Shown piece by piece: positions 31,543 through 41,671 of a DNA stretch of 64,000 nt. The translations under genes were made by a program, and so were the position numbers. Source of the stretch: Nothophaeocryptopus gaeumannii. Lineage: Eukaryota; Ascomycota; Dothideomycetes; Mycosphaerellales; Mycosphaerellaceae. The notes beneath the pieces are model-generated. The model searched no databases and had not been told where the DNA came from. It saw nothing but the letters and a program-made list of their open reading frames with translations. The stretch's first letter is position 1; each line of letters opens with the position of its first letter. The stretch is from NCBI GenBank assembly GCA_031771865.1, contig JASISA010000026.1, positions 682,001 through 746,000 of the forward strand, given 5' to 3'.

Positions 31543-32618
31543 TCACTCATCACCCTTCTTGACCGGAGGCGGCGGTCCAGTCCCCGATCGCGCTCTACGC
31601 TCTCGCTCGCCATTCCCATTGTCCGGCACCTTGATCTTCAGAGGCTTCCTCCCCGCCTCGAACCTCCCACTCGTAGCGCGCACCCACTCGCTGGCAGAGT
31701 CATCTTGCTCTTCCCTGCCCAACCAATATCGCCTAGAGGGGAACCGAAGCATCACCCTGCCAAGCTTCCCTTGCCATCCACCTCCCTCCAGTCTCTCTGT
31801 GCCGAACGGGTTGGGCGCCATTGTGGGATCTGTCGTGTTGGATGCTTCGCCGTAAGTTTGGGATGTGTTTGTTGTTTGCGCAACGTATTGGCGCAGGATG
31901 CTGCGCGCGTAGCTCATGACGATGAGGCAGAAGTAGATTCGGACGATTGTGAGGAGGGCAAGGATGGCGATGGAAGTCATGCTATCGCTCTGGAGGACTG
32001 CGCCGCCGAGTGTGCCTTGTGGTTGGGTATGGCCGATTGCGACGGCTTCCTGTCCTGAAAGAACGCCTGATGGGGGTTTCGCGACTACCTCCACTTCTGT
32101 CACGTTGTATTCTGGATCTGTGAATCCACTTGTGTCGCCCATGCTTCCCGCTGCGCCTCCTAGAGGATTATCTTTCCCGGGCTCTTGCAGATGTTGGTTC
32201 AGGAGGAAGAACCATCCTGTACCGAAGAGCGCGGTGTATGCTGAGTTGATCAAGGTATCCAGAACGTAGACGTATGCCAAGCTGACGTTCTTGAGAGGGT
32301 GGTCCGGCCGCCTTATGCTTGGTGAGAGCCATGCGACCAGGCCGAGTATGAGGAGGGAGTAGATATAATGTGATAGTTGGAGCGGGTTCAGCTCATAGCC
32401 GGTGAAGATGGCTAATATTCCATATAGACCTGTGACCTTGTTGATGAGGAGTGTCAGGTTGATGAACTCGGTGGCTGTGCGCAGTGAGACGAAGTGTAGA
32501 AGGCTCTGTGAAGGCATTGACGGTTAGCACGCAACCTGGTGGTGGGATATGTGCCCAATGCACGCTTCTTGGAGTCACTCACGCGAGGCTTCGGCATGCG
32601 CAGTATTGACGGCGCCAT
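31543..32618 (-). CDS. KEI1: Inositol phosphorylceramide synthase regulatory subunit Kei1
   Basis: A 36 nt first exon (32618-32583, MAPSILRMPKPR) is joined across a 77 bp intron to 32505-31543 for 332 residues. The protein opens with S-L-R-T-A-T-E-F-I-N-L-T-L-L-I-N-K-V-T-G-L-Y-G, the Kei1/DUF1753 signature. Four hydrophobic segments follow (around F-T-G-Y, I-Y-S-L-L-I-L-G-L-V-A-W-L, Y-V-Y-V-L-D-T-L-I-N-S-A-Y and I-V-R-I-Y-F-C-L-I-V-M-S-Y-A-R), then a hydrophilic C-terminal tail rich in Arg/Pro. Kei1 works with Aur1 in the Golgi to make inositol phosphorylceramide. The tail region is the Kex2-cleavable part in yeast; here I see dibasic sites but no proof. Confidence 0.92.
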
Positions 32619-33907
32619 GTTTCCGTCGTCCACGGTTCGGTGTGGGCGGTCAATGAGTGGTGCCTGGCGACGGCGAGGTGATCGTGTGACGCATGCAACG
32701 GTAGCACGTGCTCTTCAATATCGCATTCAGAATCCAGCCGGAGGCGTCGTTGGTATGTGAAGCTGCTTCAGAAAAATCGAGGGTCTTGGATGGTCTACTG
32801 CGTTTCAAGTGGTGATGGTTCAGTTGCAGGGAGACCGAAGTCTTGAAGAGAGCGCCACAGCAGCGTCGGCTCGAAGCGGATGCACGGTTCACCAAGAAGA
32901 AGACGCCTGACAAGCTGACTGACGTAAAATCGGTGTCCGGCATCTTGGCTTCCCGCTCCGCCTCCTTCCTTCGACTTCAACAAGACTTTCACTTTGACAA
33001 CCACACCTCCTCCATTGCCGGTGGTCTTCTCAACATTAGGCTTGCCCAGCGAGATAATCACTGCCAAGGAAGGAGTCGGTATGGCGCACATGCTGGAGCG
33101 AGCCGGGCGTTGTGAGGCGTGCCTCGGTGCTTCCTGCTGGGAGAGGCTCTCACGCGACACCCCTCCAGGCCTGCTCGCTACACCATCTGTGGCTGAGTTT
33201 ACTCCAGGATCTTTGTTTCATAGTTCCATGCGACCAGCATAGCGACTCGAAATCATGCGCAAACTCGAGAATCGCACCAATGCCGAGGACGTAAGATGTC
33301 CAACCTCTGTCAGTTTCCGCGCAGGGACGAAGCAGAGACAGAAAGATCGATTGCATGGGCCTCTACTATTCCATCATTGACAACTGAACACTTCACTCTC
33401 TTATGCCTTCCAGTACTCGCCTCCCGCTAGATCAAGTTGAGGTTAACGACGACCGAGGAGCGGGACGAGTAGAAAGACATGGCTCGACAGATGCTCTTCG
33501 TCCGAGCCTGAATCCTGGCGGACAAGTACGTCATCTGCCTTGGGCAATCACCACGGCAACAAAGGTCATAATCTCCGCGAGATAGGGACAAGGTATGCTC
33601 TCCATCTCGTAGTTACGATGGAAAGCGCCCCTAAGTTGATATGAAGATTCTGTGAGCACTCTCAACGCGATTGAAATATCGCATCTCTATGTTCCAAGAA
33701 GATATGGGCGATCACTGGAATCTAGTGGCTGTCGTCTCAGTTACTCCGATAATTGGAATGCACTGCTCATCGCAGACGGACATTTAGAATCGAGCGCAAG
33801 GTAGGGAATTGAACTCTGGCGAGTTTTCATCACCATGTGTACAGACTATCTATATGAGCCGAGAGTCTATCCCTACCTACATCAACACAATCTTCATGTC
33901 CGTCCCA
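32619..33907. other. Gene-poor spacer before the quinate cluster
   Basis: This 1.29 kb contains only short ORFs on both strands (for example 33403-33585 +), none with a domain or splice support. It marks the change from housekeeping genes to the catabolic cluster. Confidence 0.4.
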
Positions 33908-34933
33908 TCATCTCCCATTGATCCAGACATTCCTCTCCGCTTCTTCCTCCAAAGCCTTCCAATACTCCCCCTGCAGCTCATCCAGCTCCTCCGCACGCTG
34001 TTCTCCTACCCAAGCCATCCACTGACTCCTCGCCTGATGTCCAACGACATGCCACCCCTCCACTGTCCTCCAGGCCACCTTCTCCGCGATCTCAATATGT
34101 CTTGTCCGGCGAGGGTTGTAGCACATATCAACCAATACTCCTTTCTTCTCACTTCTCTCGAGCAGCCGCTGAAGCAGAACTTTGACCTTCTTCTCCTCCG
34201 CCGTTGACGGCTCGAAGTCCGGGATAGTTCCAACGGCGTATGAGGGTGGCGTCACAGTTGCAGCTTGCTCGGTCGTCGAGATGTGTGTCAGAACAGGAGG
34301 AGCTTCGACATGTGAGTAGTTGGCCGCAACATCCCTCTGCAAATCAACCACTTCTTGCTCGTCTCGATTGATTACATAGACCTCTCTCACACCCATCTCT
34401 CTCCAAAGTGCATGGACGGCTGCGCGAGCGGCTCCTCCGGCACCGACGATCAGTCCCCTGACAATATCTCCTGATGGCTCTATTCTGTCTGCTGAGAACT
34501 CTAGCAGAGCTCCAGCAATCCCCACCCAGTCATGGTTATATCCAACCAGTCTCCCCTGATCTGTTGACCTCACGGTATTACAAGCCCCCATCATCCTCAC
34601 ACTGTCGTCAACCTCATCGAGATAAGGGATTATGGTCGATTTCCAGGGCACGGTGATTGCTGCTCCAGCGCATATCGGGGATCTGAGGCCGGTGACGCAT
34701 TCTTCGAGACTGGGGAAGTCTTTAAAGGTGTATGTCCATGGGAGGCCTAGTTTACCAGCGATGAAGGTGTGCAAGGTGGGTGCTACGGAGTGGCGGATTG
34801 ATGTGCCGACGAGGTACAGTTCTTGAGGTGTGGTTTCGGTAGAAGGGATTGAGTTGGGCATATTGGCTTTCCTTAAGCAGGTTTCGAGCATGCCAGTTGT
34901 TCGTAGAGCGGCTTTTAGCTCGTACTGTTCCAT
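33908..34933 (-). CDS. qutB: Quinate/shikimate dehydrogenase (QutB-like)
   Basis: An intronless 341-residue protein. The substrate-binding domain has Y-L-V-G-T-S-I-R-H-S-V-A-P, the catalytic lysine in A-I-T-V-P-W-K-S, and the partner aspartate in G-Y-N-H-D-W-V-G-I. The nucleotide-binding domain has G-A-G-G-A-A-R-A-A-V and V-I-N-R-D. These match stand-alone fungal quinate/shikimate dehydrogenases (Aspergillus qutB, Neurospora qa-3), which oxidise quinate to 3-dehydroquinate and shikimate to 3-dehydroshikimate with NAD. The proximal cluster partners QutA, QutR and QutC support quinate use rather than biosynthesis. The C-terminus is longer than bacterial AroE, as usual for the fungal type. Confidence 0.88.
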   Translation of the reverse strand: MEQYELKAALRTTGMLETCLRKANMPNSIPSTETTPQELYLVGTSIRHSVAPTLHTFIAGKLGLPWTYTFKDFPSLEECVTGLRSPICAGAAITVPWKSTIIPYLDEVDDSVRMMGACNTVRSTDQGRLVGYNHDWVGIAGALLEFSADRIEPSGDIVRGLIVGAGGAARAAVHALWREMGVREVYVINRDEQEVVDLQRDVAANYSHVEAPPVLTHISTTEQAATVTPPSYAVGTIPDFEPSTAEEKKVKVLLQRLLERSEKKGVLVDMCYNPRRTRHIEIAEKVAWRTVEGWHVVGHQARSQWMAWVGEQRAEELDELQGEYWKALEEEAERNVWINGR

Positions 34934-35218
34934 GATTCAACATGCTGCTATACGCAGACTGTCGGTGGAACTGGGATCGAGAGCAAGACTCGTAACATTC
35001 TCTCGGTGCGATGGTGTTGAGATCCCTTCGGATCAGGTCTTAGCCGATGTTCTTACGGCTTCAACAGCAGAGCAGCGCCTCAGTTCTATGATTCAGAGCA
35101 CAGTGACTGGACTGAAGCCGTCTTCTTGCGTCGTGACGAGAGACTCCCGCAGACCGAGTTGAAGCTCTAAGATGCTTTTAACGGTATGGGTGGCCTAGGA
35201 TACAACATAGTCCAACTA

Positions 35219-36052
35219 TCAGATCTCAACATCTTCACCCTCAACCCAAGCCTTGCATTGCTTGTACAGCACATCATGCTTCTCTCTCGCCACTCCCTCC
35301 GCTCGTGCATGCCCAGGCAAATCTCGAATGACCTTGACTCCCATGATCTGCTCTTGCAGATAGGCTAGGTGACGATATCCCACCGGATATTCTCTCAGCT
35401 TAGCAACGTCCAAATTGATGTCTGCACCCGGAGTCACCGGTATGAGCTTGTCCTTCTCAGTGTTAGCAATTTTACTGTGCAGTCGATCCAGCCATCTCGC
35501 CGCACTCACCTTCTCGTACCAGTGCCTCACATACTTCGCCTTCCAGTCCCCTTCTCCATTCCGACTCCAAAAGAAACAAAACCGACAATCACTTTCTGCA
35601 TCAACATCGCCCTGTGGTAGTTCGAAACGTTGCGTGATCGTGGCCTTCATCTTGGTGACGGCCCTCGTAGCGTCGACATTGATGTCCGTGGTCGCACCGT
35701 GACAGCGATGCATAATGAAGACGCCCTTGTCCATACCTGCCTTCGAAGCTTTGATGAAATCTCGATAATGGGTTCGACCCGTCCATGAGGTGTAGATGTA
35801 TGCGTCATCGTGAAAGAGTGATTCGAGATTTTCCCATTCAGATGCATCTCTGTGGAGGATGTTGTTAGAAAGACGATGGTTCCTAAGCATGATCTGTATA
35901 AACTGGACTTGCCTGTACATTGGCCAGCCTTCAGCAAGCTCGCGAAGCTTGAAGCGCTCCAATGCTAGGTGATCATTCCCATTATTCCGAACAGCGGCCT
36001 GAGGCCACCAGCCTTCGGGCAGTCGAGATGGAGTCGCCATGGTCTTTCCCAT
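35219..36052 (-). CDS. NTF2-like (SnoaL-type) protein with GC-AG intron
   Basis: The unspliced frame is 277 residues, but the segment 35912-35850 (63 nt) has a GCAAGT donor, a TTTCTAACAA branch site and a CACAG acceptor. Removing it joins G-W-P-M-Y-R directly to D-A-S-E-W-E-N-L, the expected continuity, giving 256 residues. The core D-A-Y-I-Y-T-S-W-T-G-R and Y-R-D-F-I-K-A-S-K-A-G-M with I-M-H-R-C-H-G is the SnoaL/scytalone-dehydratase-like fold (PF13577). The start may be MATPSRLPEG (36040). Such proteins act as small dehydratases, cyclases or isomerases. It lies between qutB and qutA, so a role on a ring intermediate is possible but unproven. Confidence 0.7.
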   Translation of the reverse strand: MGKTMATPSRLPEGWWPQAAVRNNGNDHLALERFKLRELAEGWPMYRQVQFIQIMLRNHRLSNNILHRDASEWENLESLFHDDAYIYTSWTGRTHYRDFIKASKAGMDKGVFIMHRCHGATTDINVDATRAVTKMKATITQRFELPQGDVDAESDCRFCFFWSRNGEGDWKAKYVRHWYEKVSAARWLDRLHSKIANTEKDKLIPVTPGADINLDVAKLREYPVGYRHLAYLQEQIMGVKVIRDLPGHARAEGVAREKHDVLYKQCKAWVEGEDVEI

Positions 36053-36204
36053 TTGGTGTGTAGCTCCTAGAGATGATGCAGCATTGGCAAGATGTAACTC
36101 GCAAAGAGGAGACTCGGCAAAGGAATCAGCCGTCAGCTGAGATGTTTCCTACTTCGGAAATGCAGCAAGCGATACCCGCGATACCCGCATGGAAAGTAAG
36201 AACG

Positions 36205-38352
36205 TCAGGTATAGCTCCGAGCTGTGCCAAATGGTCCCAGTAAAAGCTCCAGGTCTGCTTCATTGGGGTTTTGCGCAAAGCCAAGTTGTTGTAGATTTCG
36301 ACTATAGTTGTCGTTCCTATTTTCACTCATCATTAGTTGCTCGCTCTCAACACCTCTGATCAAGACCTACCAATCGTTCTCATCCAGGGTCATCATATCG
36401 AAAACAGCAGAGTCCGTCTCACTGATATTGATGTTCGCATCGATCATCGGCCACGGTTCTGTAGCTGTGAAACCTTCACTGTTTGCAAGAGGTTGGTCAT
36501 GCCCGGCCACTGGGTCCCCAGTGCGGCTATCGCTATTGCTCGTGGCAGTCGGCGCCAACGAATTGTAGGAATTAGTTTGCTGTAGTAGCGATGCGTGAAG
36601 AGGCGAAGGGTCCAATGCTTGCAAACTTGATGCTACTTTGTGCAAAGCGGATTCGGTAGCTGAAGCAGAGGCGGTGACTGTGGCGGGCTGTTCACGCTGC
36701 ACAGCTTGTGCGATTCGACCCCACAGCAATGTCCACAGAGGGCATATGGAAGGCGTCGGCATGTTCTTGATAGCCTCTTGGAAGTCTCGGCAGAATGACT
36801 GCACTTGGCCTTCGGTATCGTCGTTTTCAAGAGGTAGCTCAAGCAACGTCGGAGACCGGCGCGTCTGAGTCCGGTTCAGCGACCTAATCATAAGTCTGAC
36901 AAGATCGATGGTCAGTTGATGTGGCATAAAGAAGCCTTCCCCATTGGCATCCACGGCAGGCATGCTGCATTCGGGCAAAGAGGCATCCGCGTCATGGTTA
37001 CCTTCAAGGCACGCTCGTGTACCGTTCAAGCACTGCACAGCATATCCAAGCTCATTGAAGATGGATAAAGAGCGCACTGGTGTGGAGCCAGATTTGGCGT
37101 TGACAGACAGCAGCGACTCGTGCAGCGGACTCCATTCTTCAAGTCCATCCGTCGGAAGATCAGGAATTCCTGCAGCCTCGAGCATCACTAAGGGTGCTTT
37201 GAAACCCAGAGATGCTCCCAAAATCCCTTCAATACAGTAGCAGGCACGGAGATTGTGAGGCAAACGATCGAGTGAGATGTTTCCAAACTTGATCAGGCCT
37301 TGTGTGTTTTGTAGTAGTGAAGCAACCCGCGAAGCTTCCGCCGATATGACGCTGGCTTCGTTGAGCCTGTTCTGTCTTATGCTCGAAAGTGCCAAGATCA
37401 GGAGAGCCTGAACGTGATAAATTTGGGGATTTTGTGTATCTTGCAGCACTAGGCACTTGCAGGCTTGCAGCCAGGCCTCAGCTTTGGAGCTACCAGCTGC
37501 TAGAACATCGTTAGGCTCGGCTCCAGTCCTCTGATGGTAGTAGTGCAATATCGCCAGCAATGGCGCTACACGAATGTCCGATTCGATGAGCGTTGGATCT
37601 TCTACGAGGCGATAGTAAGCACGAAAGATCTCATGCTTCTCCAGAATGGGCAGCCAGATATGGGTATAGATGAAATATGTCTCGATCCTCTGTAAGGTGT
37701 CAGGCGGAATCAAGACGAAGTTCTCACTTGGTCCGGTTTCCTTTGGCACAGTACCAGCCACGTACGCATTCTGGGGCTCTTGGACAGCGGAAGGTATGCT
37801 GGTACGGTCGCGACCAGAGACACGACCTTCGACATCATCAGAGCCGTAGTCACTCTTATCCGAAAGCTTGCTCGCTGGTAGCTTCTCGAGGCCATCGAGT
37901 AACTCTTCGAGCTTTGCTGCGAGTTGGCTTTGCCTCCAGATCTTCAAGAAGCCTCGCGAGTGTCCCTCGTCTGTCCAGCGAGCGGCAAATTGGTTGTGCG
38001 TTGGACGAGCGAGGCCTGCTGAAAGAGCTGCAATGACAGCCGACTCGGTCTCTGGGGCGCATAAGGTGACAAGAGCCAGCACCTTCTCCAGACTGTGGAC
38101 CCAGCCCTCTCGAAGACCGTGTTTCTTCGACTGCACATTGTAGAGACACTGACGTCCACTAGCAGTGCAGGGGCCACATCGAGGCTGCCGGCCATCGCAG
38201 CGCTCTTTACGACGCCTTGCTTGCTCATTAGCATGTGATATGCTTCCATCGAATGCATTGGCCTGGCCTTCGGATTCTTACCGGCAGGTATCGCACGCCT
38301 TGTCGATCCGGCGGCTGTTCCCTCGTCGTTTGCTCGCCTGTCCGGGCTGCAT
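36205..38352 (-). CDS. qutA: Zn2Cys6 activator, QutA-like
   Basis: Three exons (38352-38282, 38215-36371, 36316-36205) encode 675 residues. The zinc cluster is split by intron 1: K-A-C-D-T-C-R / R-R-K-E-R-C-D-G-R-Q-P-R-C-G-P-C-T-A-S-G-R-Q-C, which is C-x2-C-x6-C-x6-C-x2-C-x6-C. A linker Q-S-K-K-H-G-L-R-E-G-W-V-H-S-L-E-K follows. The middle homology region (about residues 190-450) resembles the fungal TF domain, and a small last exon adds N-P-N-E-A-D-L-E-L-L-L-G. I chose the start MQPGQASKRR; an upstream Met at 38532 is in frame and also possible. QutA activates qut genes with quinate. Its position head to head with qutR and next to qutB supports the name, but family resemblance is moderate. 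Confidence 0.8.
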
Positions 38353-38604
38353 GTTTGACAGATGGCCAGGACATCCTGTTGCCCATTCTTTTGCCGATGG
38401 CTTGTGGTTTGTAGGAGAGGGGGTGCAACGGCAAAGTTCCTTTCCGAACGAGTGGGCGGCAAGCCGGATTGGGATTTCCGCATCGTCAACTGGGCCACCT
38501 TTCCGCTCTCGATCCTTTTCCCGTCCTCCCACTACTTCGCTGCTGGCGGCACAATCATCGCCAGCATCACACGCAGATGAAGAGAATCACAGCTTCGCCA
38601 ATCA
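38353..38604. promoter_or_regulatory. Divergent qutA/qutR promoter
   Basis: Only 252 bp separates the activator and repressor start codons (72 bp if qutA starts at 38532). I find no exact copy of the Aspergillus QutA site. A CGG-N10-CCG arrangement lies near 38463-38480 and could be a zinc-cluster target. Confidence 0.4.
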
Positions 38605-40966
38605 ATGAAATCCGCTCCGAATGGGACACCAGCGGTCTCGAGGCACTTCAGTCAGCGCGCTTCGATCGTCCTCGTCGGCGTGCCAGGAGCGGGCAAGCGA
38701 TCGCTAGGCTTCATCGCTGCTACTCATCTTCAACGTCGACTATGTACGGAGAACAGATGGTTTGAGAGCTCGACTGGCTTGTCCAAGGCCAGGTTCGTCG
38801 AGCTGTATGGCCGGGAAGTGTTTCTACGGCGCACGCTTGAAGTCCTTGGACAGCTCCTCGATGAGAATCCCGTTGACTGTGTGATCGAATGCGGTACCAG
38901 CAGTCTGACCGGGTCTGCTCGACGGTTGCTGGCGGATGTTGCGAAGAGACATCCCATTGTTCATATCTTGCGAGATCCAGACGATGCATTTCAGCCAAGT
39001 CGCCTTTCTTCGCTCCAGGAACGCGATCGCTTGGATGCTGGCCATCGTGTCTGCTCTGACTTTGAATTCTACAACCTATTCGACAACAGTCCTGAGGGTT
39101 CTGCTCCATCGTCTCCTCCAATACTTCACAATGTCAAGTTGGACTTCTGTTCGTTCCTGGACACAATCCTGGGCCGAAAATGGTCTTATAGCCAAGATCC
39201 GTTTTACAATTCCACTACCCGAATGACCGCCAAATGTCGTTCCTCTATCACATGTTGGAGACTGACCGCAATCTTGGAGGGTAAAATCTTGGTCTCCGAC
39301 CCATTGCCAGGCATTGACTCCATTGAATTGTGCATTGACACAAGGCACGCTGGCAGCTTGAACGAAATCAGCCGTGTTGTTGCTCAGATGCGAAGATGCC
39401 ACAATGTCTGGATAGTGTACTCGGTCGACAAGGCGATACTTCAATTGGGCCAGGCATCATACGTCGCCGCTGTCTCGCATGGTCTGAGACTGGGTGTCGA
39501 GTGCATTGTAATCAGCGCAAGCTGCACATTTGAGGATCAGCGAAAGCTTCTGGAAAGCAAAGGCCATACTTTAGCCATGGCAGACATTCGATTCAACGAA
39601 GAGCATGAAACCAATGCCTGGCAAGATCGACGTCGACTGGATCAGTACGACAATGCTCAAAAGCTGGGTTATGACCTAGTACGCTTCGCTCAGGCCGCGA
39701 TTGATCGGACCGACAACGACGACGTGCAACACTTTCGACAACTCATCAAACGAAGTGAGCAGTCTTTGCTGCCTCTTGTTGCTTATAACACTGGATTTCT
39801 CGGGAGATCCTCGCAGATCGGGAATGCTATCCTGACGCCGGTCGTTGTTGAAGCCACGAATGGTAGCCTTGGATGTGCTGAACCGCGTGCGAATATCACA
39901 GTCCGACAACTTACGCGGTCGCTCTTTGCCAGCTTCGACTACGATGCACTTCGCTACCTCATGCTCGCTGCCTCTCCCTTGGAGTTCTCACGATCGCCAG
40001 CTATGTACAACGCAGCTTTTGCCGCGGTTGGCATATGTCACAGTATGTGTTATCAGAGCGTCGAATCAACACGAGACTTGATCGACAGAGCTTCGAAGTG
40101 GGACTTCGGTGGTGCGGCTGTCAGCTTTCCCTATAAAGAGACTGTGTTCAATGCATGCAGTCAAGTCAGCGACCATGCAAAAGCCATTGGCTCGGTCAAC
40201 AGCATTCTACCGCTTCGTCGTCTTTCAAGGGATAGATCTTCGGACCTGGCGGCGCAGGCTGCACAAAGAAACAGAGGCGGAGAAGTCGTTGGACTGTACG
40301 GAGACAATACTGACTGGATTGGCTTCTATTCCAATATTCGCCGACACATGTCACCCCGAAACGCTGTTCTGACATCAAAAGAAAATGCTCTCGTGCTTGG
40401 CGCCGGCGGCTCAGCGAGGGCTGCGGTGTATGCGCTGATCTCTATAGGCTATCAGAATGTTTACATCCGGAACCGGACTCACAGCAAAGCACTGCAACTC
40501 GCTGGTCACTTCAATGGATGGTGTCAGCAATCAGATCGCGCAGAAAACGTTATCAAAGTACTGGAGTCGACCGTATCGGACTGGCCTGAGAGCGTATCGC
40601 TCCCGACAGCCATCATCGCATGTGTGCCTACGAACGTTGATTTTGAGCTACCCCACGAGTGGTTGGAGAGCACGACAGGTGGAATTGTCACTGAGGTGAG
40701 TGTGCGAACGCATTTCATACAAGTTCTCGAGCTGATCAGGTTTCCCTTAGATCTCGTACATGAACAAGTCTTCAATCTTACGAGATATGGTGATGGCCAA
40801 ACGTGGCTCAGGCGGTCATCTATGGACATACATTGATCCATACGATATCTTCTTCGAAGCAGCTATCGTACAGTTTGAGTTCTTGACGGGCTATCGTGCA
40901 CCACGAGAGACAATGGCACAGGCTCTTCTACCCGCAAATTCCGGCGACACAGACATGTCTGGATGA
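38605..40966 (+). CDS. qutR: Quinate repressor, AROM-derived (QutR)
   Basis: Exon 1 (38605-40695) and exon 2 (40751-40966) join in phase 0 (GTGAGT...TTAG) for 768 residues. The layout matches the last three domains of the pentafunctional AROM protein. First is a shikimate-kinase-like domain with P-loop V-G-V-P-G-A-G-K-R-S (about 25-190). Next comes a type I dehydroquinase-like domain (about 210-400, degenerate). Last is a shikimate-dehydrogenase-like domain with S-P-L-E-F-S-R-S-P-A-M-Y-N, F-P-Y-K-E, G-D-N-T-D-W-I-G and G-A-G-G-S-A-R-A. QutR represses the qut genes by binding the activator QutA. The Lys and Asp of the dehydrogenase site are still present. The C-terminal exon (L-W-T-Y-I-D-P-Y-D-I-F) completes the last domain. 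Confidence 0.93.
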
Positions 40967-41011
40967 CAGAGATACTTCAACTCTGATTGCTCTAAACGTC
41001 GAGAAATTATT

Positions 41012-41501
41012 TCACGAACGATTTGCAAACTCCATATCACACACGAGCACTTCATCAAAAAGCTTCGGCCGAAGCTCTTGGATGATACTGATGGCATAAA
41101 GTCAGCCTCGTTCATTCAACGGCAGACATCTTTTGAGCGCTCACGCCTCATGAGCAGGATGCTCCGCATAGATTAAAGCGTCTTCTGGCTTCTCCAGCAC
41201 CGCTACCAGAGATACATTGAAGCCTTTGGCCTTTGCGGCTGTGCTACTCAATGGCGAGCCAATGTCAACATAGCGGAGTCCTTGTAAATCTATCAGCCTG
41301 GAATCCGGGCCAACGCCGACAGGGACATGTTTGTTTACCCGGTACGACTCCGACAAGACCGGAAACTCTCGTCTTCCACTCATCGAGATGTGCTTGTTCG
41401 AAAGTCGGCTTAAGTCGGAAGAGGACTGTGGCGAATGAGACATGTTTACTCATACGTAGCACTATATGGTTGTTCAACGTACCGATATGATAGACTCCCA
41501 T
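41012..41501 (-). CDS. Stress-response A/B-barrel (Dabb) protein
   Basis: Four tiny exons (41501-41483, 41425-41339, 41289-41145, 41087-41012) join with consistent phases to 108 residues. It begins M-G-V-Y-H-I-V-L-F-R-L-K-P, a typical Dabb strand. It then has G-S-P-L-S-S-T-A-A-K-A-K-G-F-N, and L-V-A-V-L-E-K-P-E-D-A-L-I-Y-A-E-H-P-A-H, and ends L-F-D-E-V-L-V-C-D-M-E-F. This is the dimeric alpha-beta barrel family PF07876, which includes olivetolic acid cyclase and small stress proteins. It is convergent with qutR, 45 bp between stops. The role in the cluster is unknown; a lyase or cyclase-like assistant for ring intermediates is a guess. Confidence 0.8.
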
Positions 41502-41671
41502 TCTCGCAAACACAGCTTGTGGACGGCACTTTTGCCAAAACTTCACCTTCTTGTACGGCATCTACGGAAGGCACAAAAGGGGATGGGAAGTTTCAGAACT
41601 CAGGCCGCTTAAGAATTGAGCCGACAACGCCGACTACCGCATCGATCGTTTCTCCGCTCTCTTATCACATG

